Shown: positions 35,640 to 44,688 of the stretch, one piece after another | Position numbering within the stretch: position 1 is the stretch's first letter | How the letters are laid out: every line of letters starts with the position of its first letter | DNA from: Geodermatophilus obscurus | Lineage (GTDB): Bacteria; Actinomycetota; Actinomycetes; Mycobacteriales; Geodermatophilaceae | Direction: 5' to 3' | NCBI RefSeq assembly: GCF_900143215.1 | Contig: NZ_FRDM01000022.1 | Span: 1 to 64,000, forward strand | DNA: 64,000 nucleotides | Program-made: the position numbers and the translations under genes | Notes under the pieces: model-generated | Told to the model about the DNA's origin: nothing | Databases searched by the model: none | Seen by the model: only the letters and a program-made list of their open reading frames with translations

Positions 35640-36137
35640 ATGGCCATGCTGACCGCCTACGACCCGTTCGCCGCCACGAACGCCGCCTTCCGGGCGCTCG
35701 ACCAGCTGGCCGGCCGGTCCGGCGGGCTGACCGCCCGTCCGCTGTCGGGCATGCCGATGGACGCCTACCGCGTCGGCGACAACTTCGTCGCCCACTTCGA
35801 CCTGCCCGGCGTCGACCCCGGCTCCATCGACCTGCAGGTCGAGGGCACCACGCTCACCGTCACCGCGGAGCGCTCGGTGCCGCAGATCGAGAACGCCGAG
35901 TGGGCGATCGCCGAGCGGCCCTACGGCAGCTACACCCGGCAGCTCGTCCTCGGCCGGAGCCTGGACACCGACCGGCTCGAGGCGCACTACCACGACGGCG
36001 TGCTGACCGTGAGCATCCCGGTCGCCGAGAAGGCACGGGCCCGCAAGATCACGGTCACCCGGGCCGACACGCCGACCGCCGTCGAGGGGCGCACCATCGA
36101 GGGCGAGTCGTCCGAGCACAGGTCCGTCGAGAGCTGA
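35640..36137 (+). CDS. Hsp20/alpha-crystallin small heat-shock protein
   Basis: The 165-residue chaperone has a short N-terminal arm (MAMLTAYDPF), the alpha-crystallin domain (about 40-135; DNFVAHFDLPGVDPGSIDLQVEGTTL, GSYTRQLVLGRSLD, LEAHYHDGVLTVSIPVAEKAR) and a flexible tail. It would bind unfolding proteins without ATP. ATG 35640 follows AGGAGG at 11 bp; ATG 35646 is an alternative. It has a promoter with an overlapping inverted repeat, a strong terminator after it, and a MerR-type regulator gene next. Confidence 0.9.
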   Translation: MAMLTAYDPFAATNAAFRALDQLAGRSGGLTARPLSGMPMDAYRVGDNFVAHFDLPGVDPGSIDLQVEGTTLTVTAERSVPQIENAEWAIAERPYGSYTRQLVLGRSLDTDRLEAHYHDGVLTVSIPVAEKARARKITVTRADTPTAVEGRTIEGESSEHRSVES

Positions 36138-36152
36138 TCGGCGGCAACTCCC

Positions 36153-36184
36153 CGAGGGCCGGGTCCATGCGGACCCGGCCCTCG
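36153..36184. terminator. Terminator after hsp20
   Basis: A perfect 14-bp stem (arm CGAGGGCCGGGTCC) with loop ATGC starts 15 bp after the hsp20 stop codon. No T-run follows. Confidence 0.75.
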
Positions 36185-36210
36185 CGCCATCCGTGACCCG
36201 GAGGACCGCC

Positions 36211-36579
36211 ATGACCGCATCCGGCTCCCGGGACGGCGACCCGGCGGGAGGGCGGGTCGAGCGCATGGACGACCCGGACTTCCCCGTCCTGACCATGAGC
36301 CAGGCCGCCGCGCTGCTCGGCGTGCAAGCGGCCTTCCTGCGCAGCCTCGACACCGCCGGCGTCCTCCAGCCGCACCGTTCCCCCGGCGGGCACCGCCGCT
36401 ACTCCCGCCACCAGCTCACCCTGGCCGCCCGGCTGCGCGGCCTGCTGGACGAGGGCCACACGCTGGCATCGGCCGAGGTGATCCTCGGCCTGCAGGACGA
36501 ACTGGCCGACGCCCGGGCCGACAGCGAGCGACTGCAGGCCACGGTGGACCGGCTGCGGGACCTGGGCGCCCGCGAGTGA
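36211..36579 (+). CDS. MerR-family (HspR-like) regulator
   Basis: The 122-residue protein has a MerR-type winged helix (about 28-70; MSQAAALLGVQAAFLRSLDTAGVLQP, then RSPGGHRRYSRHQL). A coiled coil for dimerisation follows (about 85-118; DELADARADSERLQATVDRL). No cysteine metal site is present, as in HspR-like repressors. ATG 36211 has GGAGG upstream. Its place directly after hsp20, and an inverted repeat over the hsp20 promoter, suggest that it controls that operon. Confidence 0.82.
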   Translation: MTASGSRDGDPAGGRVERMDDPDFPVLTMSQAAALLGVQAAFLRSLDTAGVLQPHRSPGGHRRYSRHQLTLAARLRGLLDEGHTLASAEVILGLQDELADARADSERLQATVDRLRDLGARE

Positions 36580-36598
36580 CGGACGCCGCACCCCACTG

Positions 36599-36617
36599 CA
36601 TGCCCTAGGGGGGTATG
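36599..36617. promoter_or_regulatory. Putative CsoR operator
   Basis: The sequence CATGCCCTAGGGGGGTATG is a near-palindrome of the ATACCCCCTAGGGGGTAT type bound by CsoR-family copper sensors. It lies 44 bp before the csoR start and overlaps a TATGGT -10-like element (36614-36619), so bound CsoR would block transcription of the copper operon. Confidence 0.7.
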
Positions 36618-36660
36618 GTTCTTCTCGAGCGCCCACCGCGACGCGTCGGGAGGACACCCG

Positions 36661-36963
36661 TTGGAGAGCACCGGAACCGGCCAGCACGGCTACATCAACC
36701 GCAAGGACGACTACCTCAAGCGGCTGCGCCGCATCGAGGGGCAGGCCCGCGGGCTGCAGCGGATGGTCGAGGACGAGCAGTACTGCATCGACATCCTCAC
36801 CCAGGTCTCGGCCATGACGAAGGCGCTGCAGTCGGTCGCCCTCGGCCTGGTCGAGGAGCACCTGTCGCACTGCGTCGTCCAGGCGGCGCAGGCCGGCGGT
36901 CGCGAGGCCGACGAGAAGGTCCGCGAGGCATCCGAGGCGATCGCCCGCCTCGTCCGGTCCTGA
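36661..36963 (+). CDS. csoR: CsoR-family copper-sensing repressor
   Basis: The 100-residue all-helical protein has the CsoR core: YLKRLRRIEGQARGLQRMVEDEQYCIDIL and LVEEHLSHCVVQAA. The Cu(I) ligands Cys (YCID) and His-x3-Cys (HLSHC) are all present. Copper binding releases the operator. TTG 36661 is the start, preceded by GGGAGGA. It is first gene of csoR-copZ-secreted protein-copA and probably represses itself through the site at 36599-36617. Confidence 0.9.
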   Translation: MESTGTGQHGYINRKDDYLKRLRRIEGQARGLQRMVEDEQYCIDILTQVSAMTKALQSVALGLVEEHLSHCVVQAAQAGGREADEKVREASEAIARLVRS

Positions 36964-36990
36964 CCCACCCACCCCGAGAGGAACCCGATC

Positions 36991-37200
36991 GTGAGCACCG
37001 CGAGCTACACCGTCGTCGGCATGACCTGCGGCCACTGCGTCGACGCCGTGGCCGAGGAGGTCAGCGCCGTCCCGGGCGTCACCGCCGTCGACGTCGACCT
37101 GGCCAGCGGCGGCCTGACCGTCACCAGCACCGAGCCCGTCGAGGACGGCGCCGTCCGCGCCGCGGTCGAGGAGGCCGGCTACTCGGTCGCCGCCGGCTGA
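36991..37200 (+). CDS. copZ: CopZ-type copper chaperone (heavy-metal-associated domain)
   Basis: The 69-residue protein is a single ferredoxin-like HMA domain with the metal motif GMTCGHC near residue 10 and the usual VPGVTAVDVDL and EEAGYSVAA segments. It would carry Cu(I) to CopA and CsoR in the cytosol. GTG 36991 has GAGAGGAA upstream. It lies 27 bp after csoR. Confidence 0.9.
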   Translation: MSTASYTVVGMTCGHCVDAVAEEVSAVPGVTAVDVDLASGGLTVTSTEPVEDGAVRAAVEEAGYSVAAG

Positions 37201-37225
37201 GCCGGCGTACAGGAGAGGACCCGTC

Positions 37226-38104
37226 ATGCAGACGCCGGCCCGGCTCGCCGTGGTCGCCGGAGGCCTGGGTGCCGTCTTCGCCGCCGCGGTCGGCGTCGGC
37301 GCGGCGGTCGGACCGATCGGCGCCCCCGAGGCACACCCGCCCGCAGCCGCGCCGGCGAGCGCGCACGAGGCCCCGGCGGGCACCGGGTACGTCCTCGACG
37401 TCCTCGAGGAGCGGCCCGCCGCGGGGACGGCGGCGGTGGAGTTCCGCGTCCTGGGCCCCGACGGCGCCCCGGTGACGGAGTACACCGAGGACCACGGCGA
37501 GGACCTGCACTTGGTCGCCGTCCGCAGCGACCTGACCGGATACCAGCACGTGCACCCCGACCGCGGGGACGACGGCACGTGGCGGGCGCCGCTGACCCTC
37601 ACCCCGGGCAGCTGGCGGCTGGTCGCCGACACGACCCCGGCGGCCTCCGGGACGGACCTCGCACTGACCGGCGACCTGCAGGTGGCCGGCAGCTTCGACC
37701 CCCAGCCGCTGCCCGGGCCGTCCGCGGTCGCCGAGGTCGACGGCTACACCGTCGTGCTGACCGGCGACCTGACCCCCGGCGCGGAGTCGGAGTTGACCTT
37801 CGGCGTCAGCCGGGACGGCGTCCAGGTGACCGATCTGCAGCCGTACCTGGGCGCGTACGGGCACCTGGTCGCGCTGCGCGACGGCGACCTGGAGTACCTG
37901 CACGTGCACCCCGTCGTGGACGACGCCGTCGCCCCCGCCCCCGGGCCGCACGTGGAGTTCGCCGCGACCGCGCCGTCCACCGGCACGTACCGGCTGTTCC
38001 TCGACTTCCGGCACGGCGACGCCGTGCACACCGCCGCGTTCACCGTCCCCACTCACGGGAGCGCGGCACCCGACGAGCCGGCCGGCCACGGGCACGGCGG
38101 CTGA
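37226..38104 (+). CDS. Secreted/anchored His-rich protein of the copper operon
   Basis: The 292-residue protein has an N-terminal signal or anchor helix (about 6-33) followed by a proline-rich linker and two similar beta-rich halves. Histidines occur in clusters: [45 protein letters not shown] and a GHGHGG tail. The H-x-H-P and acidic motifs suggest metal binding outside the membrane, perhaps copper capture. Similar proteins occur in actinobacterial copper operons but have no established name. ATG 37226 has AGGAGAGGA upstream. Confidence 0.75.
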   Translation: MQTPARLAVVAGGLGAVFAAAVGVGAAVGPIGAPEAHPPAAAPASAHEAPAGTGYVLDVLEERPAAGTAAVEFRVLGPDGAPVTEYTEDHGEDLHLVAVRSDLTGYQHVHPDRGDDGTWRAPLTLTPGSWRLVADTTPAASGTDLALTGDLQVAGSFDPQPLPGPSAVAEVDGYTVVLTGDLTPGAESELTFGVSRDGVQVTDLQPYLGAYGHLVALRDGDLEYLHVHPVVDDAVAPAPGPHVEFAATAPSTGTYRLFLDFRHGDAVHTAAFTVPTHGSAAPDEPAGHGHGG

Positions 38105-38115
38105 GGAGGCCCACG

Positions 38116-40413
38116 ATGAGCACCCCGGACGTCCGGACCGGCGAGGTCGAGCTGGTGATCGGCGGCATGACCTGCGCGTCCTGCGCCGCCCGCGTCGAGA
38201 AGAAGCTCAACCGGATGGACGGCGTGACCGCCACGGTCAACTACGCCACCGAGAAGGCGCGGGTCAGCTTCGCCGGGGACGTGACGCCCGACGACCTGAT
38301 CGCCACCGTCGAGAAGACCGGGTACTCCGCCGCGCTACCGGAGCCACCCGCGCCGGACGCCGAGCCGGTGGACGACGACCCGACGCGCCCCTTGAGGCAG
38401 CGGTTGGTGGTGTCCACCCTGCTCACCGTGCCCGTGGTCGCGATGGCGATGGTCCCGTCGCTGCAGTTCCAGTACTGGCAGTGGCTCTCGCTGACCCTGG
38501 CCGCCCCGGTCGTCGTGTGGGGCGGGCTGCCCTTCCACCGCGCCGCGTGGACCAACCTGCGGCACGGCGCGGCCACCATGGACACCCTGGTCTCGCTCGG
38601 CACCGGCGCGGCGTTCCTCTGGTCGCTGTACGCGCTGTTCCTGGGGGCGGCCGGCGAGCCGGGCATGACGCACCCGTTCGAGCTCACCATCGCCCGCACC
38701 GACGGCAGCGCCAACATCTACCTCGAGGCCGCGGCGGGCGTGACCACGTTCCTGCTGGCCGGGCGGTACGTCGAGGCCCGCTCCAAGCGGCGGGCCGGGG
38801 CGGCGCTCCGGGCGCTGCTGGAGCTCGGCGCCAAGGAGGTCACGGTGCTGCGCGGCGGCACCGAGACCCGGGTGCCGGTCGACCGGCTCGCGGTCGGCGA
38901 GGAGTTCGTCGTCCGGCCCGGGGAGAAGATCGCCGCGGACGGCGTGGTGACCGAGGGCGCGTCGGCCGTCGACGCCTCCATGCTCACCGGCGAGTCCGTG
39001 CCGGTGGAGGTCGGCCCCGGCGACGCGGTCGTCGGCGCCACCGTCAACGCCGGCGGCCGGCTGGTCGTGCGGGCCACGCGGGTGGGCGCGGAGACGCAGC
39101 TGGCGCAGATGGCGCGGCTGGTCGAGGAGGCGCAGAACGGCAAGGCCGAGGTGCAGCGCCTGGCCGACCGGGTCTCCGGCGTCTTCGTGCCGGTCGTGCT
39201 CGCGCTCGCCGTCGCGACGCTCGGCTTCTGGATCGGCGCGTCGGCCGGCCTGCCCGCGGCGTTCACCGCGGCGGTCGCGGTGCTGATCATCGCCTGCCCG
39301 TGCGCGCTGGGGCTGGCCACGCCGACCGCGCTCATGGTCGGCACCGGCCGGGGCGCCCAGCTCGGCATCCTCATCAAGGGCCCCGAGGTGCTGGAGTCCA
39401 CCCGCGCCGTCGACACCGTGGTGCTGGACAAGACCGGCACGGTCACCACCGGCCGCATGACCCTGCAGGACGTCGTCCCCGTGACCGGGGAGGACGCCGA
39501 CCACCTGCTCGCCCTGGCCGGCGCGCTGGAGCACGGCTCCGAGCACCCGATCGCCCGGGCCGTCGCCGAGGCGGCCGCCGAGCGCACCGGCCCGCTGCGG
39601 CCGGTCGCGGGCTTCGCCAACGAGGCCGGCCTGGGTGTGCGCGGCGTCGTCGACGGGACGGCGGTGCTCGTCGGCCGGGCCGGGCTGCTGGCGCGCGAGG
39701 GCGTGCCGGTGCCGGCCGAGCTCGAGCGCGCGCAGGCCGCCGCCGAGGCGGACGGCCGGACCGCCGTGCTCGTCGCCGCGGACGGCGTCGCCCGCGGGGT
39801 GCTCGCCGTCGCCGACGCGGTCAAGGAGACCTCGGCCGAGGCGGTCCGCCAGCTGCGCGACCTCGGCCTGCACCCGGTGCTGCTCACCGGCGACAACGCC
39901 ACCGTGGCCCGCGCGGTCGCCGCCGAGGTCGGCATCGACGAGGTGGTCGCCGAGGTGCTGCCGCAGGACAAGGTCGAGGCCGTCCGACGGCTGCAGGCCG
40001 AGGGCCGGGTCGTCGCGATGGTCGGCGACGGGGTCAACGACGCCGCGGCACTGGCGCAGGCCGACCTGGGGCTCGCGATGGGCACCGGCACCGACGTGGC
40101 GATCCAGGCCTCCGACCTCACCCTGGTGCGCGGCGACCTGCGGGCCGCGGCCGACGCCATCCGGCTGGCCCGCCGGACCCTCGCCGTCATCAAGGGCAAC
40201 CTGTTCTGGGCCTTCGCCTACAACGTCGCGGCCATCCCGCTGGCCATGGCCGGGCTGCTCAACCCGATGATCGCCGGCGCCGCGATGGCGTTCAGCTCGG
40301 TGTTCGTGGTGACCAACAGCCTGCGGCTGCGCCGGTTCGCGCCGCTGCCGGGCAACGGCGGCGCGACCACCGCCGTCCCCTCGGGCCGCCGCGCCGCCGT
40401 CCCGGCCGCCTGA
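38116..40413 (+). CDS. copA: Copper-exporting P1B-type ATPase
   Basis: This 765-residue pump has one N-terminal HMA domain (GGMTCASC near residues 16-21) and eight predicted helices, including the ion-channel motif [16 protein letters not shown]. The actuator motif is MLTGESVPV, the phosphorylation site is [12 protein letters not shown], an HP motif reads [10 protein letters not shown], and the hinge is [12 protein letters not shown]. The CPC motif and the [26 protein letters not shown] end mark the Cu(I) class. It exports copper using ATP. ATG 38116 has GAGGAGG upstream, 11 bp after the secreted protein. Confidence 0.93.
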   Translation: MSTPDVRTGEVELVIGGMTCASCAARVEKKLNRMDGVTATVNYATEKARVSFAGDVTPDDLIATVEKTGYSAALPEPPAPDAEPVDDDPTRPLRQRLVVSTLLTVPVVAMAMVPSLQFQYWQWLSLTLAAPVVVWGGLPFHRAAWTNLRHGAATMDTLVSLGTGAAFLWSLYALFLGAAGEPGMTHPFELTIARTDGSANIYLEAAAGVTTFLLAGRYVEARSKRRAGAALRALLELGAKEVTVLRGGTETRVPVDRLAVGEEFVVRPGEKIAADGVVTEGASAVDASMLTGESVPVEVGPGDAVVGATVNAGGRLVVRATRVGAETQLAQMARLVEEAQNGKAEVQRLADRVSGVFVPVVLALAVATLGFWIGASAGLPAAFTAAVAVLIIACPCALGLATPTALMVGTGRGAQLGILIKGPEVLESTRAVDTVVLDKTGTVTTGRMTLQDVVPVTGEDADHLLALAGALEHGSEHPIARAVAEAAAERTGPLRPVAGFANEAGLGVRGVVDGTAVLVGRAGLLAREGVPVPAELERAQAAAEADGRTAVLVAADGVARGVLAVADAVKETSAEAVRQLRDLGLHPVLLTGDNATVARAVAAEVGIDEVVAEVLPQDKVEAVRRLQAEGRVVAMVGDGVNDAAALAQADLGLAMGTGTDVAIQASDLTLVRGDLRAAADAIRLARRTLAVIKGNLFWAFAYNVAAIPLAMAGLLNPMIAGAAMAFSSVFVVTNSLRLRRFAPLPGNGGATTAVPSGRRAAVPAA

Positions 40414-40434
40414 CCGGATCCCCCCTCCCCCGCG

Positions 40435-40476
40435 GGGGTCGGGTTCTGCCCACACTGGTGGGCAGAACCCGACCCC
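40435..40476. terminator. Strong terminator after copA
   Basis: A perfect 19-bp stem (arm ends TCGGGTTCTGCCCAC) with the loop ACTG follows the copA stop by 21 bp. It closes the copper operon. Confidence 0.82.
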
Positions 40477-40510
40477 TCGACCCGACCACCTCGGAGGAGC
40501 GGAGGCACGC

Positions 40511-40897
40511 GTGATCGTGGACGACCGGCGCCGCCGGCTCACCCGACTGCTCAGCGGTGCCGGAGCCGCTGCGGGGCTCACCCTGCTCGCCGCGCCGGGG
40601 CGGGTCGTCGACGCCCTGTGCCCCGAGCTGCCCGGGTCCCGGCGCTGGGCGGTGCCGCTGCTGGGCGCCCGGCTGGTCGTCCAGCACGCCACCGTCCTGG
40701 CCGTGCCGACGCCGCGTGTGGTCCGCGGCGGCTCGGTGGTGGACCTGCTGCACGCGGCGAGCATGGTGCCGCTGGCGCGCTCGGCGCCACACCGGAGGGC
40801 GGCGGTCATCAGCGGAGCGGTCGCGGCGGGGTACGCGCTCCTGGCGCCGGCCGTCGCGCCACGGCCGGAGCGCCGGCAGGTGTCAGGACGCCGGTAG
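40511..40897 (+). CDS. Small hydrophobic hypothetical protein
   Basis: The 128-residue protein has two or three weak membrane helices (about 12-32, 45-65, 95-113) and basic ends. It resembles small actinobacterial membrane proteins in which an LLGARLVVQHATVL-like helix is followed by RGGSVVDLLHAASMVPLA, but I do not recognise a named family. GTG 40511 has GGAGGAGCGGAGG upstream. It lies after the copA terminator, so it is probably a separate unit. Confidence 0.6.
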   Translation: MIVDDRRRRLTRLLSGAGAAAGLTLLAAPGRVVDALCPELPGSRRWAVPLLGARLVVQHATVLAVPTPRVVRGGSVVDLLHAASMVPLARSAPHRRAAVISGAVAAGYALLAPAVAPRPERRQVSGRR

Positions 40898-40927
40898 CAC
40901 GAGGAGGCCCGGGCCGCCCGATCGCGC

Positions 40928-42034
40928 TCACCGCGCCACGGCCCTGACGAACCGGCGGAGCTCCTCGACCAGCAGGTCGGGGACCTCCATCGCCGCGAAG
41001 TGACCGCCGCGGTCGAACTCGGTCCACGAGACCAGGTCGACCGCCTCCTCCACCGCCGCCCGCGGCGGCCGGAAGAGGTCGTGCGGGAGCACCGCCACCC
41101 CGGTCGGCACCTCCCGCGACCACCCCGGCGCCGGCGTGTGCGCGCGCTCCCAGTACAGCTGCGCCGACGAGGGGCCGGTGCGGGTGAACCAGTACACGGC
41201 GACGTTGGTCAGCAGCTGGTCGTCGTCGACCTCGCTCGCCGGGTCGGTCCACTCGGCGAACCGCTCGGCGATCCAGGCCAGCAGCCCGGCCGGCGAGTCG
41301 GTGAGCGCGGGGGCCAGCGCCAGCGGCCGGGTGCCCTGCAGCTTGGCGTAGCCGGACAGCTCTCGGGCGTAGTGCGCCACCTTCTCCGCCGCGGCCGGGT
41401 CGCCGTCCGCAGCCGGCCCGGGCGTCATCGTCACGTGCAGCCCGGCGACGTGCGCTGCGTCGGCCGCGGCGAGGTCGCGCCCGACGTGCGAGCCCCAGTC
41501 GCCGCCGTGGACGACGTAGCGGTCGTATCCGAGCCGGGCGACCAGCTCGGCGACCGCGCGGGCCATCCGCGCCGGCGTCCACCCGCCGTCGGGCGTCGGC
41601 CCGGAGAAGCCGTACCCGGGCAGCGAGGGGACGACGAGATGGACGGCGTCGTCCGGGTCGCCGCCGTGCGCCCCGGGGTCGCTGAGCGGCCCGAGCACGC
41701 GGAGGAACTCGACCACCGAGCCGGGCCAGCCGTGCAGCAGGACCAGCGGGACGGCGTCCGGCTCCGGGGACCGCACGTGCAGGGCGTGCAGGCGGGTGCC
41801 GTCGACCGTCGTCGTGACCTGGGGCCAGGCGTTGAGCGCCGCCTCCTGCGTTCGCCAGTCCCAGGCCGACGCCCACCGCTCGGCGAGGGCACTGACCCGC
41901 TCGACCGGGATGCCGCGGTTCCCGGCGAGGTCCTGCCCGACCGGCCAGCGGGTGCGCCGCAACCGCTCGGCGAGGTCGTCGAGCTCCGCCTGGGGGATGT
42001 CGACGCGGAACGGGGTCACGTCGGTCCCGGCCAC
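40928..42034 (-). CDS. Epoxide hydrolase (EHN-type alpha/beta hydrolase)
   Basis: The 368-residue enzyme has the N-terminal EHN segment (TPFRVDIPQAELDDLAERLRRTRWP) and the oxyanion motif LLHGWPGSVVEFL. The nucleophile Asp is in VHGGDWGSHVGRDLA and the catalytic His near residue 350 in RGGHFAAMEVPDLL. It would open epoxides to diols in the cytosol. GTG 42034 starts just before the EHN block; the frame stays open through the tandem GCACGCC repeat upstream, which I take as non-coding. Confidence 0.85.
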   Translation of the reverse strand: MAGTDVTPFRVDIPQAELDDLAERLRRTRWPVGQDLAGNRGIPVERVSALAERWASAWDWRTQEAALNAWPQVTTTVDGTRLHALHVRSPEPDAVPLVLLHGWPGSVVEFLRVLGPLSDPGAHGGDPDDAVHLVVPSLPGYGFSGPTPDGGWTPARMARAVAELVARLGYDRYVVHGGDWGSHVGRDLAAADAAHVAGLHVTMTPGPAADGDPAAAEKVAHYARELSGYAKLQGTRPLALAPALTDSPAGLLAWIAERFAEWTDPASEVDDDQLLTNVAVYWFTRTGPSSAQLYWERAHTPAPGWSREVPTGVAVLPHDLFRPPRAAVEEAVDLVSWTEFDRGGHFAAMEVPDLLVEELRRFVRAVAR

Positions 42035-42073
42035 GTCCGCCAGCCTGCTCCAGCGCCGCCGCCCCGGCGACCC

Positions 42074-42108
42074 GCACGCCGCACGCCGCACGCCGCACGC
42101 CGCACGCC
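42074..42108. repeat. Five tandem copies of GCACGCC
   Basis: Exact 7-bp units run from 42074 to 42108, directly next to a long inverted repeat and upstream of the epoxide hydrolase gene. Slippage-prone repeats of this kind vary between strains. Confidence 0.85.
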
Positions 42109-42109
42109 G

Positions 42110-42179
42110 TTGATCATGGGATTGCTGCGGGCGACACGCGCCGACACGCCGTCGGGGACCGCACCAACCCCATGATCAA
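42110..42179. repeat. 70-bp inverted repeat with TTGATCATGGG ends (MITE-like)
   Basis: The 11-bp ends TTGATCATGGG and CCCATGATCAA are perfect, and pairing continues to about 22 bp with two mismatches. The centre holds a short GC-rich loop region. It lies immediately before the point where the CydC-like gene has lost its 5' half. It could be a small non-autonomous mobile element or a terminator. Confidence 0.6.
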
Positions 42180-42309
42180 TTCCGAGCGGGAGACGTCGGG
42201 CGCTCTGGCGTCGAGGTGACCGATCTGGAACGCGGGGAGCAGCAGCGCGGTCGGGACCAGCAGCAGCAGGCCGGCCGACCCCGCCGACCCGCTTCCCGTC
42301 CCCGCGCCG

Positions 42310-42993
42310 GTGCGCGACCTCACCACCGACGGCCTGGTCGCCGGCTGGCCCGGCGGCCCGGACGTGCTCCCCGGCCTGACCACGCACGTCGACGCGGACG
42401 GCGGCTGGCTGGTCGTGCGCGGGCCCTCGGGCTCCGGCAAGTCGACGTTCCTGGCGGTGCTGCTCGCGGCGCTGCGGCCGCGGGCGGGCGGGTACGCGCT
42501 GGGCGGCGTCCCGACGCTGCGGCTGACCGGGGAGGGCGTCCGTTCCCGGATCGCGTGGCTGCCGCAGGAGGCGCACGTGTTCGCCTCGAGCATCCGCGCC
42601 AACCTGGCCCTGGCCGCGCCGCGGGGCGAGCTGGCCGGACGGGACGGCGAGGCCCGGATGCGCGCGGCGCCGGCGGCCGCCGGCCTGGGCGGGCTGCTCG
42701 CCGGGCTGCCCGAGGGCCTCGACACCCCGGTCGGCGCGGGCGGCACCGCGCTGTCCGGCGGGGAGCGGCGCCGGCTGGCCGCGGCCCGGGCGTTGCTGGC
42801 CGACCGGGACGTCGTGCTGCTCGACGAGCCGACCGCGCACCTGGACCCGCCCACCGCTGCGGCGCTGCTGCACGACCTGCGCGCCGCGCTCGCCGGGCGG
42901 GTCGTGGTCTGCGTGACCCACGACGACACCGTCGAGCAGCGCGGCGACACCGTCGTCCGGCTGGGGACGCCGGTGCCCGCGCTCGCGAGCTGA
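42310..42993 (+). pseudogene. Truncated CydC-like ABC exporter: ATP-binding domain only
   Basis: The frame encodes a complete nucleotide-binding domain: Walker A GPSGSGKSTFL, Q-loop AWLPQEAHVF, signature LSGGERRRLAAARALLA, Walker B VVLLDEPTAHLD and the switch His in VTHDD. The spacing and the start PVRDLTTDGLVAGWPGG match the C-terminal domain of CydC (thiol/heme exporter). The roughly 300-residue membrane domain is absent: only about 30 low-complexity codons and a stop precede it. GTG 42310 has no ribosome site. A stand-alone ATPase is possible but less likely. Confidence 0.65.
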
Positions 42994-42998
42994 GCTGC

Positions 42999-43355
42999 TC
43001 AGGCCGCGCCGCGCGCCCGGACCGGACCGCCCGGCCGGACCCGCCGCACCTCGAAGCCGGGGAACTGGGGCAGCGCCGGGTCGACGACGACCGGCACCCC
43101 GGCCGGCTCCCCGAGGACGCCGTGCTCGGCCAGCGCTGCCCGCGCGGCCGGGTCCAGCTCGGCGAGCAGGCGGTCGTGGAGTTCCGGCCGGACCCGGATC
43201 TCGCGGGGCGGTGCCGTGCCAGGCGCCCACGCGGCGGCGAGGACGTCCCCGGCGAAGTCGGGCCGGGTCCAGTGCGGCAAGTGTGCGACAGGAGCCGGTT
43301 GCCGTACCGGGGAGCGGTCGGCGACCGGCGCCCTTCTCGTGATGGCCTGGGACAT
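42999..43355 (-). CDS. Hypothetical protein
   Basis: This 118-residue protein has a basic, Pro-rich first third and a globular-looking rest (PDFAGDVLAAAWAP, PELHDRLLAELDPAARAALAEHGV, PVVVDPALPQFPGFEV). I do not recognise a family. ATG 43355 is well supported by AGGAGG 7 bp upstream. A perfect 9-bp inverted repeat lies 19 bp before the start and may regulate it. It diverges from the DHFR-like gene. Confidence 0.68.
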   Translation of the reverse strand: MSQAITRRAPVADRSPVRQPAPVAHLPHWTRPDFAGDVLAAAWAPGTAPPREIRVRPELHDRLLAELDPAARAALAEHGVLGEPAGVPVVVDPALPQFPGFEVRRVRPGGPVRARGAA

Positions 43356-43373
43356 GGTGGCCTCCTGGCGATC

Positions 43374-43398
43374 CCCCGCGTTCTGCTACAACGCGGGG
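43374..43398. promoter_or_regulatory. Inverted repeat CCCCGCGTT-N7-AACGCGGGG, possible operator
   Basis: The 9-bp arms are perfect and separated by 7 bp. The site lies between divergent genes, 19 bp before the hypothetical gene and about 97 bp before the DHFR-like gene. The size fits a TetR- or MarR-type dimer site. Confidence 0.5.
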
Positions 43399-43494
43399 AG
43401 GACGACGTCCATGCCACACCGGAGGACTGACAGTTCCGGCTGATACGGGTCCGAGGTCCTCCCGCTCGTCGGCACCGTCGGGCAGCCTGCCGGC

Positions 43495-44049
43495 ATGGAC
43501 GCACCCTTCACCGGTTCGGTGTTCCTCGGCATGAGCGTCGACGGGTTCATCGCCCGGTCCGACGGCGACCTCGCGTGGCTCACCGGCGGGGACGAGGCCG
43601 GCGGCGCGCCGGACGACGGCGAGGGCGGCGACTTCGGCTTCGCCGAGTTCGTCGCCGGTATCGACGCGCTGGTCATGGGCCGCGGCACCTACGAGGTGAT
43701 CGCGCCGATGGACCAGTGGCCGTACGAGGGCAAGCCGGTGCACGTGATCAGCACGACGCTGGAGCCCGATCCCCGGATCACCCTGCACCGCTCCTCCGAC
43801 GAGGCCGTCGCCGCGCTGACCGCGGCCGGGTACCGCCGCGTCTACGTCGACGGGGGCCGGACGGTGCACGACTTCCTCGCCGCCGGGCTGATCGGCGACC
43901 TGACGCTCTCCCGGGTGCCGGTGCTCATCGGGGAGGGGCACACGCCGTTCGGGCCGTTGCCGGCCGACGTGCTGCTCGAGCACGTCCGCACGCGGACCTT
44001 CCCCGGCGGGATGGTGCAGACGACCTACCGGGTGCGCCGGGACGCCTGA
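43495..44049 (+). CDS. Dihydrofolate reductase-fold family protein
   Basis: The 184-residue protein has the DHFR/RibD-C features: GSVFLGMSVDGFIARSDGDLAWL, then a catalytic-pocket helix ending GIDALVMGRGTYEV, the strand PVHVISTTLEP, and the NADPH-binding YRRVYVDGGRTVHDFLAAGLIGDL. It is closer to the YyaP/YwjB group than to FolA. The substrate is unknown. ATG 43495 starts the first strand. It is a single-gene unit. Confidence 0.82.
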   Translation: MDAPFTGSVFLGMSVDGFIARSDGDLAWLTGGDEAGGAPDDGEGGDFGFAEFVAGIDALVMGRGTYEVIAPMDQWPYEGKPVHVISTTLEPDPRITLHRSSDEAVAALTAAGYRRVYVDGGRTVHDFLAAGLIGDLTLSRVPVLIGEGHTPFGPLPADVLLEHVRTRTFPGGMVQTTYRVRRDA

Positions 44050-44144
44050 TGCGACGGCCCAGGCCGTCGCCGGACCAGGAGCTGCCCCGGTCGCAGGCGT
44101 CGCGCGGGCACCGGCTCGCCCGGGTGCTGCGCCGCCGCTGACCG

Positions 44145-44639
44145 TCAGCCCTCCGGCGCGGCGGGCAGGACGACGACGCCGTCCCGGTCGGCGCACAGCC
44201 ACTCCCCCTCGCGGAACACCACACCCGCGAAGACGACCGGCCGGCCGGCCTGTCCGGAGTGCATCCCGCGCTCGCTCCTGCGCGGGTGCGCCGCCAGCGC
44301 GCGGACCCCGATCGGCTGCTCGGCCAGCTCGTCGGCGTCCCGGATGCAGCCGTACACGACGATCCCCGCCCAGCCGTTGGTCGCCGCGGAGACGGCCAGG
44401 TTCCCGCCGACCAGCCCGCAGCGCCTCGATCCGCCGCCGTCGACGACGAGCACCCGGCCCTCCCCGGGCCCCTCGACCGCCTGCTTGACCAGGGTGTTGT
44501 CCTCGAACACCTTGAGCGTGGTGATCGGCCCGCAGAATGCGGCGCGGCCGCCGAAGGCCTGGAACACCGGCTCGCACACCTGCGCCTCCGGGTGGGCGTC
44601 GCAGAGGTCGGTGGTGGCGGGCACCCGCGGTTCGCTCAT
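44145..44639 (-). CDS. RraA-family protein (RNase E inhibitor / HMG aldolase fold)
   Basis: The 164-residue protein has the RraA core: [61 protein letters not shown] and [19 protein letters not shown]. The GGN and the R-D pair match the metal site of class II HMG/oxaloacetate aldolases. Actinobacterial RraA may inhibit RNase E or act as an oxaloacetate decarboxylase. It lies 49 bp after the hydroxyacid dehydrogenase gene of the catabolic operon and may be co-transcribed, which would favour the enzymatic role. Confidence 0.82.
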   Translation of the reverse strand: MSEPRVPATTDLCDAHPEAQVCEPVFQAFGGRAAFCGPITTLKVFEDNTLVKQAVEGPGEGRVLVVDGGGSRRCGLVGGNLAVSAATNGWAGIVVYGCIRDADELAEQPIGVRALAAHPRRSERGMHSGQAGRPVVFAGVVFREGEWLCADRDGVVVLPAAPEG

Positions 44640-44688
44640 GCCGCGGAGGCTAGGGCCTGACGAGGCGGGGAGGCAGCGCGAGGACTGC

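Noticed and set aside
38335-40809. Minus-strand frame of about 820 codons over copA
   Set aside because: It mirrors copA codons and has no recognisable domain.
42310-42993. Complete CydDC exporter
   Set aside because: No membrane domain and no cydD, cydA or cydB are present in the window.
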